DNA of 64,000 nucleotides from Chamaelirium japonicum (taxonomy: Eukaryota; Streptophyta; Magnoliopsida; Liliales; Melanthiaceae): positions 62,001 through 126,000 of the forward strand of contig CANTAL010000027.1 in assembly GCA_947650365.1 (NCBI GenBank), written 5' to 3'. Shown here one piece after another: positions 33,200 through 42,820 of this stretch (position 1 is the stretch's first letter; each line of letters starts with the position of its first letter). The notes beneath the pieces were generated by a model that saw only the letters and a list, made by a program, of their open reading frames with translations, had not been told where the DNA came from and ran no database searches. A program made the position numbers and the translations under genes.

Positions 33200-34669
33200 T
33201 TTTTTGTTTTTGAGAACCCTCGAGGTAAGGGGGGGTTAGACATGGACCCCAACTAGTTTATTAGAAAGACAAAAAGAAAGTTGCAAACGGTCACAAAACA
33301 GTCTAAGATTGGCATTCATGGGGCTCACACGTCCATGACACCACTCTAAAATTGAGAGACGTATAAGATGCATAAAGTCCTCGGCTGACCGTACACATCC
33401 ACGAAAAACTTTTGAATTGCGTTTCCTCCAGATGTGCCAACAAACGGCTAAAGCAACGACGTCTCGTACTCGTTGCCACGATCTACGGATATGCCTCCGC
33501 CTCCATGAAGTCCGAAGCGACATCAAGGAGGGTGGTCTCCCATGAATGTCCAACACTGCGCAAAACCGCCGCCAAACATTAACAACAAAGGGACAATGAA
33601 GAAGCAGATGAGGAGTATTCTCCTGCAAACGCCTGTCACAACAAGGGCAGGAGGCATCCACCACACCCGGGTGATGGCGGCGCAACAGATTCACCCGAGT
33701 CAAAATTTGATCCTTCAACGATATCCATGCACATAAAGATCCTAATCTTGGGAGGGACCATAGCCTTCCAAAGCTAACTCGCCACTAGACATATCAGACC
33801 ACTACCGTTGATGAAGCGGTAAAAGGAGCGCACTGAAAAGTTTCCACCCAGGTCCTCTCGTCAATGGGTAGCATCCTTACCATCCGAGATCGAGAAGTGG
33901 CTAAGAATGGTGTACAAATCTTCCAGCATAGGCACTAGATGTTGCAAAAACCACCCTGCGAAGGGAGACATGCCAAGCAATGTGGCCACCACGAACCTCG
34001 TGTTGGGACTAAACCGTGGCTTGCGGGTCCCAAGCCATCCCAAACTACTCATAGAACAAGGTCTTTAGTGGCAGCTCACCCACCTAGATATCCTGCCAAA
34101 ACGTGGTCTCATGTCCAGAATGAAGGACAAACGAGCATCCACGCCGAAATATCAAAAAAATGCGACCGACACCCCTCAAAAAGGGGGATACCAAGCCAGA
34201 AATGTAACCCCTCGATTGGAGGGAGGACCAACGCCTGAAGTATCAGTCACGCACGATCAAACTCCAACTATCGCCAAGGTCATTCTGCAATCTCCAGCAC
34301 CACTTTCCCAGCATGGCCTTGTTGAACTCCGCCAAGTTGAGTATACCTAGCTCGCCTTGGTCACAAGATTTGCACATGACCGCCCAACTGACAAGGTTGT
34401 ACGAGCCAGAGGAGCCATCTGTCCCCTGCCAAAGGAAGTCCATCTGAATCTTCTCAATGCGGGAAATCACCCAAGCCGGCAGGAGGTAGAAACAGAGATA
34501 GAAGCTCGGAATGGTCGTCCAAACCGAGTTGATCAGAGTGAGACGGCCCCTGAGTCAGAGGAACCTTCCCTTCCACCCTACGAGACGTGTACCAACTCGC
34601 ATCAATTGTTGGATCTCCACTGCCTTGCTGAGCTTCCAACACCCCCACCACCCCCCTCCCCCCCCCCCC

Positions 34670-34670
<1 letters not shown>
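33200..34670 (-). pseudogene. LINE ORF2 3' part, minus strand
   Basis: Read on the minus strand, it starts in the thumb region (LINSVW then PAWVISRIEKIQMDFLWQG), continues to GILNLAEFNKAMLGKWCW, and reaches a zf-RVT domain (VDASCPCCDRRLQENTPHLL, AVCWHIWRKRNSKVF) in an open frame of 160 codons at 33236-33718. T-rich sequence near 33200 marks the 3' end. The 5' end is truncated next to the CA microsatellite at 34672. Several stops lie between the two parts. Confidence 0.85.

Positions 34671-34671
<1 letters not shown>

Positions 34672-34701
<30 letters not shown>
34672..34701. repeat. (CA)n microsatellite
   Basis: It follows a C-rich tract (34640-34669). Confidence 0.95.
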
Positions 34702-34705
<4 letters not shown>

Positions 34706-35040
34706 GGGTGGACATGGACTAGGCTTGGTCGGGCCTAAGTTCTTCACAGAACCAGGGTCTGGTCTGACTTGACTCTGGACTAGAATTTTCATTCCAAGCC
34801 CAGCCAGGGTCCCCCTACAGTTTTAGGGCCCAGGCCAGTTTGACCCATGTGAACCCTTATATGGAGATAAGTGGATCCCGCATGATTGTGGGTTCAACCT
34901 CGACTTGGTGTGTAGAACGGTTCATTGACTTTTTAACCGCTAACTAAATGATAAAACATATGAAGTCGGGTTGAACCAAACTAGGCAGGGTCTAATAAGT
35001 GCAAGCCCAACTCCGGCCCAAAAATTTCTTCAGGCCTGAG
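34702..35040. mobile_element. possible hAT-like element, left end only
   Basis: TAGGGGTGGACATGGAC (34703) resembles the left ends of the ACCCG-rich MITEs, and the sequence behind it is rich in GGGCC/GGCCC. I found no matching right end or 8-bp duplication. Confidence 0.35.
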
Positions 35041-35099
35041 AATGTGGTCCTATAAACCATTACTGGGTGGTACGATTTCGACTTCTCTCTAGTAACAAC

Positions 35100-35575
35100 A
35101 CCCTCCATTTTCTTGCAGTAGAGTCATAGCCGTCCCCGTGCACAATCTTGACTAAGTGAGATTCACCCATCGAGGTGGCTGCACCGACGGCTAACTGCAA
35201 TCCACTTGGCATACTCGGGGTCGCAACTACAAGAAATTGGAGAGGATCTGAACTCGAATATAAGTGAAAGAAGTTGCTACTGGAGAGGGGTCGTGCCTAG
35301 TTACTAAACGACCTTTTGGAACCGAAGTGAAATGATATCGATGGATGAATTCCCAAAGGAGGGTTTTGTTCGACCAGTAGGAGGTTCCCTGATCTATCAC
35401 AGTAGTTTTATGGGTGACTTGGTGAGGTGAAAATCTCCTTTTCAGAAGATGCCTTTAAGCTCCAGCCCCGATAATGTTTTGGTTTGAGTTCAAACCCATC
35501 TCAAAAAGATACTTTTATATTAAACTCTTGTTGACTTGTTTAACCCCTATCGAATGACTAAAATGCCCATTCCAT
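35100..35575. other. gene-free stretch
   Basis: No gene or clear element is seen. 35495-35580 resembles the flanks of the solo LTR at 37440-37513 and 38252-38350, so both may be one undetermined repeat. Confidence 0.35.
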
Positions 35576-35579
35576 TACA

Positions 35580-35945
35580 GCTTTGTAGAAACCGAATTTA
35601 TACTCTGCTAACCCAAATTGATACGCCCTAATCAACTACAGTGATTCTGGAATATCAATTCGGAGAATAGAGTATCAATTCAGTTGATATACTCCCAAAT
35701 CACTGTAGCTGCACTATAGCTACTATAGTGATTTCACCGTAGCAACCGAATTGATACATCATTGTCCCAATTGAGCTACTACAATGAAATCATTGTAGCA
35801 ACTGAATTTATACTTTGCTAACATGAATTTATACTCTATTCGAGCTGCTATAGTGAAATCACTATAGGAACCAAATTTATACTCCAAAATAATTACTGTT
35901 ACCGTGAAATCACTGTAGCACCTATAGTGTTTTCAGTCTACTATT
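35580..35945. repeat. iterated short inverted motifs
   Basis: GAATTTATACTCT, CACTGTAG and GTGAAATCACTGTAGC recur many times in both orientations over about 370 bp. This may be a decayed subterminal repeat array of a DNA transposon. Confidence 0.6.
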
Positions 35946-36329
35946 GGGATTTCAATACACAGCGCATGTTGGGGAAAAAAATTGTACATCAATTTATTCT
36001 CACTGTACAACTGCTATAGGGGCAAAATGGTCATTTTTTAAAAAAACGTTGAGGAAGGGACTTAATGTTCTACGTAAAATATATAGGGGTTTATCAAACT
36101 ACAGGGTTATTTAGAGGTGCCTTAGACTAATTATTGCTAATTTTATCCATAGAAAAGATCATGAAAGGGGCAACCACAATGCCGCAATACATCAACTATA
36201 ACATTCCATGCTCATCCTCGATGAAAAGGCATACAAAGTCCAATCGACCCAACTACCCCTGAAGCACTTGGTTGATTCAAGGAATTACTTGCTCTTAGTC
36301 ATTGAATCAGTGCTAGACTGAGGATAGAG

Positions 36330-36402
36330 GGTATCAGCTAGTGTAGTTGGTAAGACATCTCACCATTATACTAGGTCATCGATTCATCTCGAACCACTTG
36401 CA
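36330..36402 (+). other. tRNA-like head, possible SINE remnant
   Basis: AGCTAGTGTAGTTGGTAAGA resembles a tRNA D-arm/A box, and GGTCATCGATTC, about 33 bases on, resembles a B box. There is no complete tRNA fold and no clear SINE body before the TRIM at 36442. Confidence 0.35.
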
Positions 36403-36441
36403 CTATTTATGGCAACTGTGGCTTTTGTCAACAGTTGTCAC

Positions 36442-36786
36442 TGTTAACGGATAGTCCCACATCGGTAAGGGAGGCACCCATCACCCGCTTAATATACCAG
36501 CTGACCTCCCCTTACAACCCGGGTTTTGGGGCGTGAGGGTATCTAACATAATATCAGAGCTAGTCCGTCTCCTGCTCCTACTCCCGCTTTGGGTGCTCTC
36601 CATCGATTGTGCCTTGCCATGCGTGCTCTGCGTGGGAGGATCCTTACCACACGTGCTCTGCGTGAGGAGGAGTGTTAATGGATAGTCCCACATTGGTAAG
36701 GGAGGCATCCATCACCCGCTTAATATACCTACCAGCTGTGGACCTCCCCTTACAACCCAGGTTTTGGGGCGTGAGGGTATCTAACA
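36442..36786 (+). mobile_element. TRIM retrotransposon
   Basis: Two LTRs (36442-36548, 107 bp; 36673-36786, 114 bp) start TGTTAA(C/T)GGATAGTCCC and end GTATCTAACA. Right after the first comes TAATATCAGAGC, a tRNA-Met-type primer-binding site; just before the second is GTGAGGAGGAG, a purine tract. A perfect 5-bp duplication, GTCAC, lies at 36437-36441 and 36787-36791. It has no coding capacity. The element is complete. Confidence 0.95.
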
Positions 36787-37513
36787 GTCACGTCCTGATT
36801 TTAGGCAAAAGAGAAAACAAACAAAAACTCCTGGATGAGGGGGGGTTAAAGGAATCGGGTTTACTAAAAGTGGTCATTCTAAAACTCTATTGAGAGAAAC
36901 CACATTTTCAATTTTGAGAGATCACAAAAAACTCTAATTTCCATTTTTAAAACAGTGGGTTCAAAAAAAATAGTATTGATTAAAAAAATGGCTATTTTAT
37001 TTTCAACCCAAATAGAATTGAGAAAACATTTCGTTAACGTATTTTATAACAAAATACTTTCTCAATTATCTTTGGTTTGAGGGAAAAAAATGTGTGTTTT
37101 TACTCAGCGATATTTTATCAAGAATTATCAATTTATTTCAAAATCAAACCCTTACACCCACCCACGCTTGAGTTTTTGGTGGTTTTCTCTCTTGCCAAAA
37201 ATCGAGGCATGACAACAATATTGGTGGAGATGTTGTTCGATCTCTGGCCGGAGAATTGGTAACCTGGTAACCTAGCTCTATGGATGGCAGCAGTAACTAT
37301 GTAGCTAGGGGAGATAAATGATTGCAGCAGTAACCTTGTAGCTACGTGGAGCAATCATGTACATTGGGAAAAAATGTAATACCCCAAATCGGTTTTTAAA
37401 ATGTCATCCTAATTTAACATCATGATTTTGAAGCACGAGAATAATACATATTTTTTTGAGACTTGATCAAAAGCCCTTTTTGGGAGATGCTTTTGAGTTA
37501 CAGTCCCAACAAC

Positions 37514-38246
37514 TGTGGGTGCAAAAAATGGCTAAGACACTAGCAGGCCAGTAGAGGCCTACACCTCCAAGGTCCATGAGGATAGCTCGTGGTCCACTAG
37601 CAGGCAAGCAGAGATTTATGAGGATAGCTCGTAGCCCACCAGCAGGACAATAAAGGCCAACAACGCCAAAGGCCCATGAGGACAACATGTGGCCCATTCA
37701 AAGAATAGCCAAAAGGCCAGCAGAGGCCACACCACAAGAGGCTCACGAGGATAGCTCATGGCCCGTTTGGAGCCCAGCTAGGAGAGGCCAGCATATGGAC
37801 TAGTCACAGATCGACCCATGGACTAATCGCAGGTCGCCACTTTAGCTTCGACGATTATGGAAGGCCAGCACCTATAAATATACCTCAAGACAACAACAAA
37901 AGTCCTTTTGTCAGTTGGAGCACCTTCAGCCTCACGTGGAGTAGCAGAGCTCTACGTCTAGGCTTATCTCATTTGAGGCCACGTCTCATCCCCAGTCTTC
38001 GATTTCTACTTCTCTCCCACTTCTCTGTACAAGCTTCTCTCGGCCTGCCGAGAGATAGCTCAAATTAAACTTTTAAGAGATAGTGGATTCAAGATTGTGA
38101 CTTACCACATAGAGATATAGGCTTTGGTTGAACTTCGTTACCGACTTTTTGTGTCAACTCTCTTTCCTCTCTACTCTATAATCCTCTTTCTAAAATCTAA
38201 TCAATTGATTGTTGGTGGGATCAAGCGACGAAAAAGATCTCACGCA
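37514..38246 (+). mobile_element. solo LTR, same family as 6097-6707
   Basis: It starts TGTGGGTGCAAAAAATGGC, matching the minus-strand start of the solo LTR at 6097-6707, and ends GATCTCACGCA. The perfect 5-bp duplication ACAAC lies at 37509-37513 and 38247-38251. A TATA-like box (CCTATAAATATAC, about 37870) and GAACTTCGTTACCGAC mark orientation. No internal region is present. Confidence 0.9.
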
Positions 38247-38985
38247 ACAACAAGATCATTTGAGGTTCAGCCCCTTCTGAAAAGTCATAGTTTACATCAA
38301 ACCACCCAACTGTCAGTGTTGACTTGTCAATCCCTTACAAATGACAAAAATATCATGTACCAATTAGGAGTATCAATTCAGGCGACATAATAACAATTCG
38401 AGTGACAGAGGGACTTAACGCTAAACTCAACAAACGCAAGGGTTTATCATAAATAGGGTTAGTTAGAAGGGCCTTAGACTAATAACCCTTTTTTCCTCTA
38501 AAGAGGACATATTTGTCCGATTAGAGTGGTGGCTCTAAGAGCCATTGTATCAAAGAAACCACCGTTCAAAACCTGCCAATCACAGAAGTGTGAAATATTT
38601 TTTAGTCACCAAAGATCGAGGTTTTTTTTCCATCCAAGTAGTGCTACTTATGGCTACAGCTGGACATATTTGGAAATCTCGCAACCGGGCAGCCTTTCGA
38701 GTTTGCGGTGGAACTTCAACCTATCATCTTTCACTGGATCCTCGTTGAGGCATCCTCCTTCGCCTGAACTTGAGGCACCTTCTACGGGGCGTCTTCGGGC
38801 CGACGACAACGGCCTTTGGGGGTCAAGTGGGAACCCCCTCACTCAGTTGAACTCAAGCTAAACTTTGACAGGCCTTATGCCTCCTTTTCGTTTGGTGGTT
38901 CTAGCGCTTCTCCGTTCATTGACCGGTCGACGATTGAGGCTGAATTGGGGCAGCAATGGGTTAGGTCGGGTTGAGATAGGTATAA

Positions 38986-39273
38986 TAGCATCTCCAACGG
39001 CTTCCCTAGTTAAAATCTAAATATGGTGAGCCATTCTTGTTACATCAGCAGATTTGGTGAGTGGATTTTGCATATACTATAATGGTCTCTCTATACCCAC
39101 TACCTATCAAATAAAATCTGGTGATCCTCAAGCGAGCCAACAAATATGGTGAGCATGGTGAGTTAAAAATAAATATGGCGATGTCTAAGGGAGGCCGTTG
39201 GAGGGCTTCAAAAGCTATTACATCTTCACATTTGATGAGCCAACGACATCAGGCGAGGCCGTTGGAGATGCTC
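38986..39273. mobile_element. PIF/Harbinger-like MITE
   Basis: The ends are TAGCATCTCCAACGGC and GCCGTTGGAGATGCTC, with TAA on each side (38983-38985 and 39274-39276). TAA duplications with these ends suggest a Tourist-like family. It is nested in element D. Confidence 0.8.
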
Positions 39274-39388
39274 TAAGGTCAAAACATCTAATCCGGACAT
39301 GACCCGTTTAATAAACGGGTCAAAAACTTAAACCCAAACCCGATCCGTCTAATAAATGGGTTGACCCGACCCATTTAACCCGTTTAAT

Positions 39389-39889
39389 TAGGGATGGCAA
39401 TTATTTGGGTTTACTAGGTTACCCGACCCGACCCGACCCTATTGGGACAGGTTTGGAATGCTCAAAAACGAGTTTGGGGCGGGTTTGGGATGTGAATTTG
39501 AAACCCAGTCGGGTTCGGATTTTACTCCAATCACCCCGACCCGACCCGAGTATATAACTTATCAATATCATATAATAAGTTGACTTGTGCTTATAACTGT
39601 GTGATCGTAACATAGGAGGAACATTTGCTATATAGAGCTGCGATTAGATGGGCCCAAGAAGTTAAATATGTAGTTTTTATAAAGCCGACCAAACCCGACC
39701 CGACCCACAATGCATAAACGGGACGGAGCAAGGCGGGGCACGGGTTTTTCCAATGCTAATTGGGACGGGTTTGGAATTGCCCTCAAAACTCGACGCGGGT
39801 TTAGGATGAGTATGGGCCAGGATAAAATATAATGGGGTGGGTTCGGGATTGGGCCGACCCGCCCCAAACCCGACCCGTTGCCATCCCTA
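39389..39889. mobile_element. ACCCG-rich hAT-like MITE, copy E
   Basis: The ends are TAGGGATGGCAATTATT and GTTGCCATCCCTA. The perfect 8-bp duplication CGTTTAAT lies at 39381-39388 and 39890-39897. It is inserted in element D, a member of the same broad family. Confidence 0.93.
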
Positions 39890-40429
39890 CGTTTAATAAA
39901 TGGATTGGGTCGGGTCAGCTCAATATAATCAATATAAAATGCTTGTGTTTGATAGGGTTGGGTCGGGTTTGATCGGGTTGCGTCGAGCTGGATCTGGTTA
40001 GGTCGAGTTAGATCGGGTCGGGTCGGGTCAGGTCAGGCTGGATCGGGTTAGGTCGAGTTAGATCGGGTCGGGTCAGGTTGACACAACCCATTTAGTAAAC
40101 GGGTCAAGTTGGGTTATAAGTACAAACCCAAACCCGACTCGTTTAATAAATGGGTCAGACGGAGCAACCCGTTTATGACCCTAACCCGGTTAGATCAAAC
40201 CCAAACCCGCTAACTTTGGGTCGGGTTGGCAGCTCGAGTCAAGGATTGTCACCCCTAGGCTAAAGAGGTTGCGCTATGGCTAGGTCTCCGACCCACCTTC
40301 CACCGTTTAAAGCCTGGTTCCTCCTCCACTGTTTACAAGCTCACCTTCGTTTGTCTCAGATATGATTCACGATTGTCCGCCAATTCTTGGCTCCTTCCTG
40401 CAGATGCGCTTCTCATACTTTTGGAGGGA

Positions 40430-40606
40430 GTACCCTTTTGTTCCAACCTCCTTAAAGAGGTTGGATGTTCCCGGTCTCTCTCATTGGTCCATACCGAGAG
40501 CTTTTGTCCAATATCGAGGGCTTTTGGTCATTTCACCTTCGATATGGACCAATGAGAGAGACCGGGAACATCCAACCTCTTTAAGGAGGTTGGAACAAAA
40601 TCGTAC
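40430..40606. repeat. 64-bp inverted repeat with 49-bp loop
   Basis: Arms 40430-40493 and 40543-40606 are nearly perfect inverted copies (for example TTCCAACCTCCTTAAAGAGG against CCTCTTTAAGGAGGTTGGAA). Each arm also holds a smaller hairpin (CCAACCTC...GAGGTTGG). CTTTTGGAGGG(A/G) flanks both sides. It lies in a LINE RNase H remnant and replaces expected coding sequence. Confidence 0.9.
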
Positions 40607-40933
40607 TCTTTTGGAGGGGAACCATTTGGCGGATTAGCTGGCTTCTTGTGGGGACAGTGTCACACGATCTTTCTTAAGTTTACCTTCTTCTACAACTCTA
40701 CTCTAACGCAATTGCTAGATTAGATGTGGGTCCTTGATATTTATTTGTTTTTATGCTTTAGTCTTTGATCTTTATAATGCAATGCTAGGTTTTTTTTTTT
40801 TTTTTTTAAAAGATAAACTACACACAAACCCCTGGTTGATTATCACTTTCACCTTCTCATGCTTACAATCATACAAATAACCTCTTATAGTTTGAATAAC
40901 ATATCATTTTCACCTACTCTCAGGGAAAAAATT

Positions 40934-42003
40934 TGTTGGATGTGTGTTTGAAAACCACACAAAACACTTAAAGGTTTAGTCCCATATCGGTAAGGGGAGA
41001 AATCTTCTACCAACTTATAAGGGATTTCCACTCTTTCCCCCACTAATCATCACACTAGATGAGAGGCTCCACTAGCTCACACACGCGCGCGTGTCGTGCC
41101 AGGCTTGGGCTTGGGTTGGGCGGCGCGTGTGTGTGTGCGCCCATGGACCCGAACATGATAGCACCTCCAAAATGGACTGGTCCGCACCTGGCTCATTTTT
41201 ATTTTTGCTTTTAAATCTAGCCGTTACGCGAGAAGCGTCGCTGCATGCTAGCCGTTACGAGCTGTAACACATGCGAGGTTAAATGGGCTTATTTGCAGTC
41301 CATGATTACCTCCCCTCTTTCATCCTCTCATTAATAGCCCGAGGCCTATATAAGACCCAGTGCAGCCATGGAAAAAGACACATCAAAAAGTCTGAATTGC
41401 TCCCTACTCTCTGTCTCTCCCTCTCCCATTTTCTCGAGCTCCTACTGTAGTGTTGCCTCCTTGCTCTTAGAAGACTTTCTCTCAGATCAAACTTATGCTG
41501 CCTCCCTGCTTCGAGAAGATTTTTATCGAGTCGTTGGGTTTCTGAAAGTATATCGAGGTTCACAAAGCTTTCTTGAAGTCGTGCCGACGAGAAGGAGGTC
41601 GTCTGACCAGGGTTATCGTATCTCCGAGAACCATTGCCACGAGACCCGCACGAGGGGGGCAATAAGTTTATTGGGACAGCGCCTAGCGTGCTTCGACAAT
41701 CAGGATAGAGTTTCTAACTCTAATTCCTTGCTATTAGTAGATCTATTGAAAACGACTTGCACCTAATTCTAAACACAAAATAATTAGAGATAACTTAGAT
41801 AGTTTATTTATCTCTTTTAGAAAAGTTCGGTAAGGTGAATGATGGTTCCATAGAACCCGCTCTGTCTTGACAAACAATTTCTAAAAAAATATTGTGACTT
41901 GCCTTTGTTTGCAAATATTATAGTTGCTTAATAACAAATATTTTAATTTAAGAATTTGATTAAGTCCTTAGTTTGCTAGTATAGAACGATTAGATTTCGA
42001 ACA
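40934..42003 (+). mobile_element. solo LTR, about 1.07 kb
   Basis: The ends are TGTTGGATGTGTG and ATTTCGAACA, with inverted TGTT/AACA tips. A perfect 5-bp duplication, AAATT, lies at 40929-40933 and 42004-42008. CCTATATAAGACCC (about 41345) is a TATA-like box. GTTTAGTCCCATATCGGTAA near the 5' end resembles the TRIM LTRs. A 132-codon open frame after the TATA box (41368-41766) lies in the presumed R/U5 part and has no domain. No internal retroelement follows. Confidence 0.85.
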
Positions 42004-42016
42004 AAATTTTCAGTAT

Positions 42017-42171
42017 AACCGTTGTATCATACAACCACGGGGACCTCTGCCCCTATAGCCTATTAGCACATTCTAAGTGCTAGGGGCCACTACTCCCATG
42101 TGTTGGGACCTGCTACCCCATTTTTCATGAATGACAGTGGGGTTTGTGGTTGCATGGTACAACGGTTGTGC
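42017..42171. repeat. inverted repeat upstream of AMSH
   Basis: AACCGTTGTATCATACAACC (about 42018) and GGTTGCATGGTACAACGGTT (about 42149) are inverted with few mismatches, about 110 bp apart. It could be a small MITE; no duplication was resolved. Confidence 0.7.
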
Positions 42172-42573
42172 CCAAAACTTCCATGCTCTCAGTGGGGTGT
42201 TTGTGCAAGGAAAGACAACGACAGGGGCGTTATTTGTAGGGTTTTAAGCATGAGGGAGGTGAAAGCGATAATCATTCAAACTACAGGGTCGATGCGTAAT
42301 TTACCCGCGTAGTGCGTGGCGCGTGGCCTCAACAAAGACAGATAGTGACGGCTCCTCTATCCGGAAACAAAATTGTCTTACGACATCCCGCACGAAATAT
42401 TTATGCGTGATAACAGATCCGCCGTTCACGTTTTCTCAACTCGATCAAAACCACCCACCATCTTACTGTTTCATATCGAACTACGATCCGCATGTAAGTT
42501 ACATGCGGGAACCACATCCCTTCCGGCCTCTCTTCTTTTACAGTATGCTTTGGTTCCACGCACAGTGAGTGAG

Positions 42574-42579
42574 AGAGAA

Positions 42580-42612
<33 letters not shown>
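42574..42612. repeat. (GA)n microsatellite in the presumed AMSH 5' UTR
   Basis: The GA run lies about 50-85 bases before the ATG at 42660. GA/CT tracts are common in plant 5' leaders; any role here is inference. Confidence 0.85.
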
Positions 42613-42613
<1 letters not shown>

Positions 42614-42659
42614 AACAAAGATAACAAAGATTGTTAGAATTGGAATTCTTAGAGGAGAA

Positions 42660-42762
42660 ATGGTATTTTCAGCAGACGATCGGTTCCCGCTCTCCTTCTA
42701 TTACAGAATCGCCAATCAGATGGTGAAGCAGGTCTCTCTTTCTCTCTCTCTCTCTATTCTCT

Positions 42763-42820
<58 letters not shown>

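Larger units (their letters stand above)
38946..40257. mobile_element. ACCCG-rich hAT-like element D, host of two nested insertions
   Basis: The left end is TGGGGCAGCAATGGG and the right end ATTGTCACCCCTA. Flanking 8-mers GGCTGAAT (38938-38945) and GGCTAAAG (40258-40265) agree at six of eight bases. Removing the element brings the two halves of a LINE RNase H together. It holds a MITE (38986-39273) and a further family member (39389-39889). Confidence 0.75.
38600..40806 (+). pseudogene. LINE ORF2 3' end (RNase H), split by nested insertions
   Basis: HIWKSRNRAAF and KLNFD mark the end of zf-RVT and the start of RNase H; STIEAE (about 38929) then runs into the element at 38946. The frame resumes after 40265 with AKEVALWLGLRPT and later NSWLLPADALL and EGNHLAD, typical RNase H C-terminal sequence. 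So a single LINE copy was split by the ACCCG-rich element. It is further scrambled by an inverted repeat at 40430-40606. The 3' edge is near the T-run at 40791-40808. Confidence 0.75.

Noticed and set aside
36330-36402. functional tRNA gene
   Set aside because: The A and B boxes are only approximate and no full cloverleaf can be drawn.
41368-41766. 132-codon protein-coding gene
   Set aside because: It lies downstream of the TATA box inside a solo LTR and has no recognisable domain.
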